Assembly: GCA_035041965.1 (NCBI GenBank)
Contig: JAPYMA010000837.1
Coordinates: 1-64,000, forward strand
Source: Anisakis pegreffii
Taxonomy: Eukaryota > Nematoda > Chromadorea > Rhabditida > Anisakidae
Length of the DNA: 64,000 nt
Direction of reading: 5' to 3'
The notes beneath the pieces are model-generated. The model searched no databases, was not told the DNA's origin, and saw only the letters and a program-made list of their open reading frames with translations. The position numbers and the translations under genes were made by a program. Position 1 is the stretch's first letter. Each line of letters begins with the position of its first letter. This document shows positions 60,727-64,000 of the stretch, one piece after another.

Positions 60727-63700
60727 ATGTCTGACTATGGTACTATTTCGGTGCCAAGCTCGCCATGTGCTCTCAACTCAACTTCACAACTGAACGGAAA
60801 GGTGTCAGTTGAGAAAGATGCCACTAACAGTAATGGTAAACCTTGCATTAACTGCATTCATCTGAATACAAACAGCACAAACTTTATTCAAGTTGATATC
60901 GTGGTAGAATTTGTCGAAATGTGCAATGCAGTAGACATGATTTTGAGAAGTCATTTGGCCATTTCTAGATAGTTCAGTGATCTCATTAAAAGAAACCCGA
61001 AAAAAATCCAAGTAACCGATATAAAAGTGAACTAATTGATTATCGAATGAACTAAAGTAGATCAAGTTAAGAAATCTTATTACCATTTAAAAGTTATTTA
61101 TCAGGAATTATGTTCTACAATTATGTGCTTACTTATTGTTAAATCCAACTAAGCAAAAGTAAGTAAACATGATAGAATATGTCGCAATGTTAATCTTTAC
61201 GCAAATTCAATCTGTATTCGTAAGCTAAAGAACTTCATAGGTGTTCAGCTAATATCTCATGTTATCAGTATGTTGGAACCATTTTGATTCGTTATAATGT
61301 ATGCACTGGTGCAAGCATTCAGCGGCTTACTCATGTGAAGGTATTTTAATTAAAAGCAAATATGGACTACTGAGTGTTGAATCGTTCCCGATACGAAGAG
61401 ATTTAACGAGTATGATGAACGAAAATTTGTCACGGTCATAACTCTGCATTTTTTGGGTGTTTTTCAAAATCAACAGTTTGAACGTTTAGAAAATGATGAA
61501 TTTTTAGTATGCTGACGAACACTCAATCATACATAATTTCTGCATAGTCCATCTACTTCAGGAAAACATTTGCAATCAAATGGAACAGCGGTTCGCAAAA
61601 TTTAAGTCGCTAACTGGGATTGTTTAGAAGTTTAACTGATAACAATCGCATTGTGCGGATTACACAATTCCAATATGTGGGTTACACAATTCCAAAGTAT
61701 TTCAATATTCTAGCTCATATAAATGCCATTAAAAGATAGTTAGCTGCGTTATGACACAGAAAAAAAAACGCACTTTCGTTATAAGCTACCAGGCAGGCAC
61801 CTGAGGGTATCGATGACCTAAAAGAGGTATAGATGCAAAACAGAGGCGCCAATAAAACGGCAAACCTGAACTGCTCTGCTGTAGACTGAATAATCAGAGA
61901 TGGTGACAATCATTTGGTTTCATTCCTAGCCAATATTATAGGACAATTCGAGACTAACAGATGAATAATTTTTGAATGAGGTATTTTTGTGCAAGAAAAT
62001 CAGACGTACGTACTGAATATTGTTATTACTTTTGTGAAACCTGAGCAATGCTGAAGGCCTCAAAAAAGTGCTCACCCAAAATGCGGTTGCCCGTGATGCG
62101 GCACCGCAGATCAGTTTTTCATGGAACTCTAAATTAACCTCCCAGCTTTCATGGAATTAATTTTATTGCACTGAGGGGCCGTGAACGCTTATTGGTTTTA
62201 ACAGTGGATAACGATTCACGGTGAATAGGGAAGTACTATCCTGGTAACATTCTGAATATTCAGTACATTCTTACTGCTTTTAAATGTTTTCCAAATGCAG
62301 ATTATATCGCACCGAAGGTAGCCGAATGTTCGCCAGTTGAAGACTGTTCGGCACTGTCCACAAAATCGTCAGCGCTGATTGTTTCTGCTCCTCTTGCGGA
62401 TACTGAACGCGATTCTGTTGATCACCTCTCAGGTTAAATAAACTGACTTACATTTAAAATAGTGTTGCACCACAAAATGTGTTAAGATGAAATTTGTAAT
62501 TGTTGCTGATTCTAAATCAAATTCAAACTTTTCAAGCAGTCATTCGCGTTGGAGATGCAGCACCTTCATCGCAAGCATCACGATTGGCTGCCTTAAGACG
62601 TCGTTCGAGTGTTGTTCGAGAAAAATGGGCCAACAAAATTGAATTTCTTCTCGCAGTAATCGGTTATGCTGTTGATCTAGGCAATATTTGGAGGTTTCCG
62701 TCTGAGTGCTATAAGAATGGAGGAGGTTAATGAAGCGTCCTTTGTTCATCTATCTATTTAGCCCAGTCATTTTCTTTCCAGTGCATCCATTTTCTGACTT
62801 CATTTTGGTTTTTCATTGAGATGAAATTACATAAAGCAATTTAAAACTGTGTCAAAGGAGAGCAATCGACCATAATTTGTAATGGTGGCTATGTATTGAG
62901 GTGCGTTCCTTATTCCATACCTCGTTATGCTTCTCGTCGGTGGTTTACCGATGTTTTACATGGAACTGGCGCTTGGTCAATTCCATCGATCAGGCTGCAT
63001 TAGTATTTGGTCAAAAATTTGTCCAATGTTCAAGGGTACACGAAATTCATTACCTTCAATACATTTAGTAGTATTATTTTGGATAATTTATTCTGAGCAA
63101 TTCGTAGATCTGACAGAATAACAGAAATAAAATAAAAAGCTTCGAATCTGACGGATTATGAGTTACTTGCCCCAATCAATGAGTGATTGTTCAAGTGCAA
63201 TATAAACAATCCTTTTAGGGATCGGTTACGGTATCTGCTTTATATGTACGTTTATAGCATGTTACTATAACGCAATCATTGCACATGCCGTCTATATCGC
63301 ATACGATTCTTTGCAGGTTTGAGAAAAACACATTTTGCTTCATCTCAGTTCTCAGTTTCCTTGGAGAAGTTCTTTGAATTTTATTTTTATTGGTCAACAA
63401 AATTGTATTTTCAATAAAGCGAACAATTTCAAAGGATAATATTTACTGCTGTCCATTTATTTCAAAATAATATTTCACACGCTAAAACACTGAGCGATCA
63501 TCGAAACAAATTATCGTTCATATTTAGGCAGTTGTACCGTGGAAAACTTGTAACAATACATGGAACACCGACCTCTGCACAAGCAGCCTCAATGAAACTT
63601 TAAGCAAAAGCGGCGAAAAACTGAGAACGCCATCCGAGGAGTATTTTCTGTGGGTTACAAATATTCATTAAATTTATTTATACACGATTTCAAATGTTTT

Positions 63701-64000
63701 ATGACTTGTTGTAGCTCCAGATAAAATGCATCGTTTGACCAATATGATCAGTTATTGTGCTGTGTTAATTTGGTGTTCTTTTAGGGGCAAAAAGCTATCA
63801 GCATTTCAAATGCAAAAACACTTTGTCAATTCTTTCCATTGCATAGTTATTTAAGCAGACTCTTTCTTTCTTCTTAGCTCACAGCTTCTAATTTCTGCAC
63901 AGTAATTAATATTTGTCTAATTTTCCGATGAATACCAGAGGAATGTATTACAGTCATATCGATGCGTCATTGAATTACCATAATCCTATTATAAAGAAAA
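60727..64000 (+). CDS. mod-5: SLC6 serotonin-type transporter, 5' half
   Basis: Sodium/chloride-coupled plasma-membrane monoamine transporter that clears serotonin. Exons in the window: 60727-60835, 62301-62432, 62540-62725, 62901-63035, 63219-63316 and 63528 to about 63649; later exons lie beyond the right edge. About 100 residues of Ser/Ala-rich cytoplasmic tail precede TM1. TM1 has [13 protein letters not shown], with the Asp that binds the amine in monoamine transporters. Then come [14 protein letters not shown] and [18 protein letters not shown], followed by [14 protein letters not shown], which matches SERT rather than dopamine transporters. TM3 has [13 protein letters not shown] with the Tyr-Tyr pair. 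The second extracellular loop keeps the disulfide pair and glycosylation-type Asn ([13 protein letters not shown]). All joins are in phase 1 until 63316. The large intron 60836-62300 holds nothing recognised. After 63650 I see no further exon, so the next one (TM4) must lie outside. The start Met is the second in frame; an upstream one is possible if another exon exists. The symbol is by analogy with C. elegans. Confidence 0.88.

Overview
The window looks like AT-rich nuclear DNA from a nematode, and not a close relative of Caenorhabditis elegans. Genes are split into many short exons (about 60-250 bp) by GT...TTTCAG-type introns, often several hundred bases long. The recognisable proteins form an animal, mainly nematode, set: an innexin, a GnRH/AKH-type receptor, a serotonin-transporter-like SLC6 protein, RanBP9/10, methylmalonyl-CoA epimerase and a rhamnose-biosynthesis enzyme. 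I see no bacterial operon, phage, CRISPR array or clear Wolbachia insertion. All exon models were read by eye from frame, splice phase and family similarity; no search was run.

Layout. 0.18-0.75 kb: the edge of a minus-strand gene with about three tandem copies of one small exon. 2.49-3.05 kb: a GC-rich, inverted-repeat-bounded element. 4.35-11.25 kb, plus: a long, probably extracellular protein built from a repeated cysteine motif that I cannot assign to a family. 11.68-15.68 kb, minus: a dehydratase/reductase pair resembling plant rhamnose synthase, apparently fused. 20.49-26.55 kb, minus: a RanBP9/10 homologue (SPRY, LisH/CTLH, CRA). 26.5-32.6 kb: gene-poor, with a tRNA-derived SINE-like head, a TA microsatellite and a homopurine tract. 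32.60-33.90 kb, plus: mitochondrial methylmalonyl-CoA epimerase. 35.61-39.85 kb, plus: a complete innexin in 11 exons. 39.9-48.5 kb: gene-poor, with a near-perfect 60-base palindrome. 48.49-52.64 kb, plus: a complete peptide GPCR in 8 exons, with a TA tract and a 0.4 kb foldback in its introns. 52.6-60.7 kb: gene-poor, with a tRNA-like mini-hairpin. 60.73 kb to the right edge, plus: the first half of a serotonin-type transporter.

The genes do not form one pathway. Three are neural or neuroendocrine (innexin, receptor, transporter) and lie in order on the plus strand, but they are kilobases apart and nothing suggests an operon. The observations most worth a second look are the repeated cysteine module at 4.35-11.25 kb, the tandem exons at the left edge whose phase suggests mutually exclusive use, the dehydratase-reductase fusion, and several foldback sequences.
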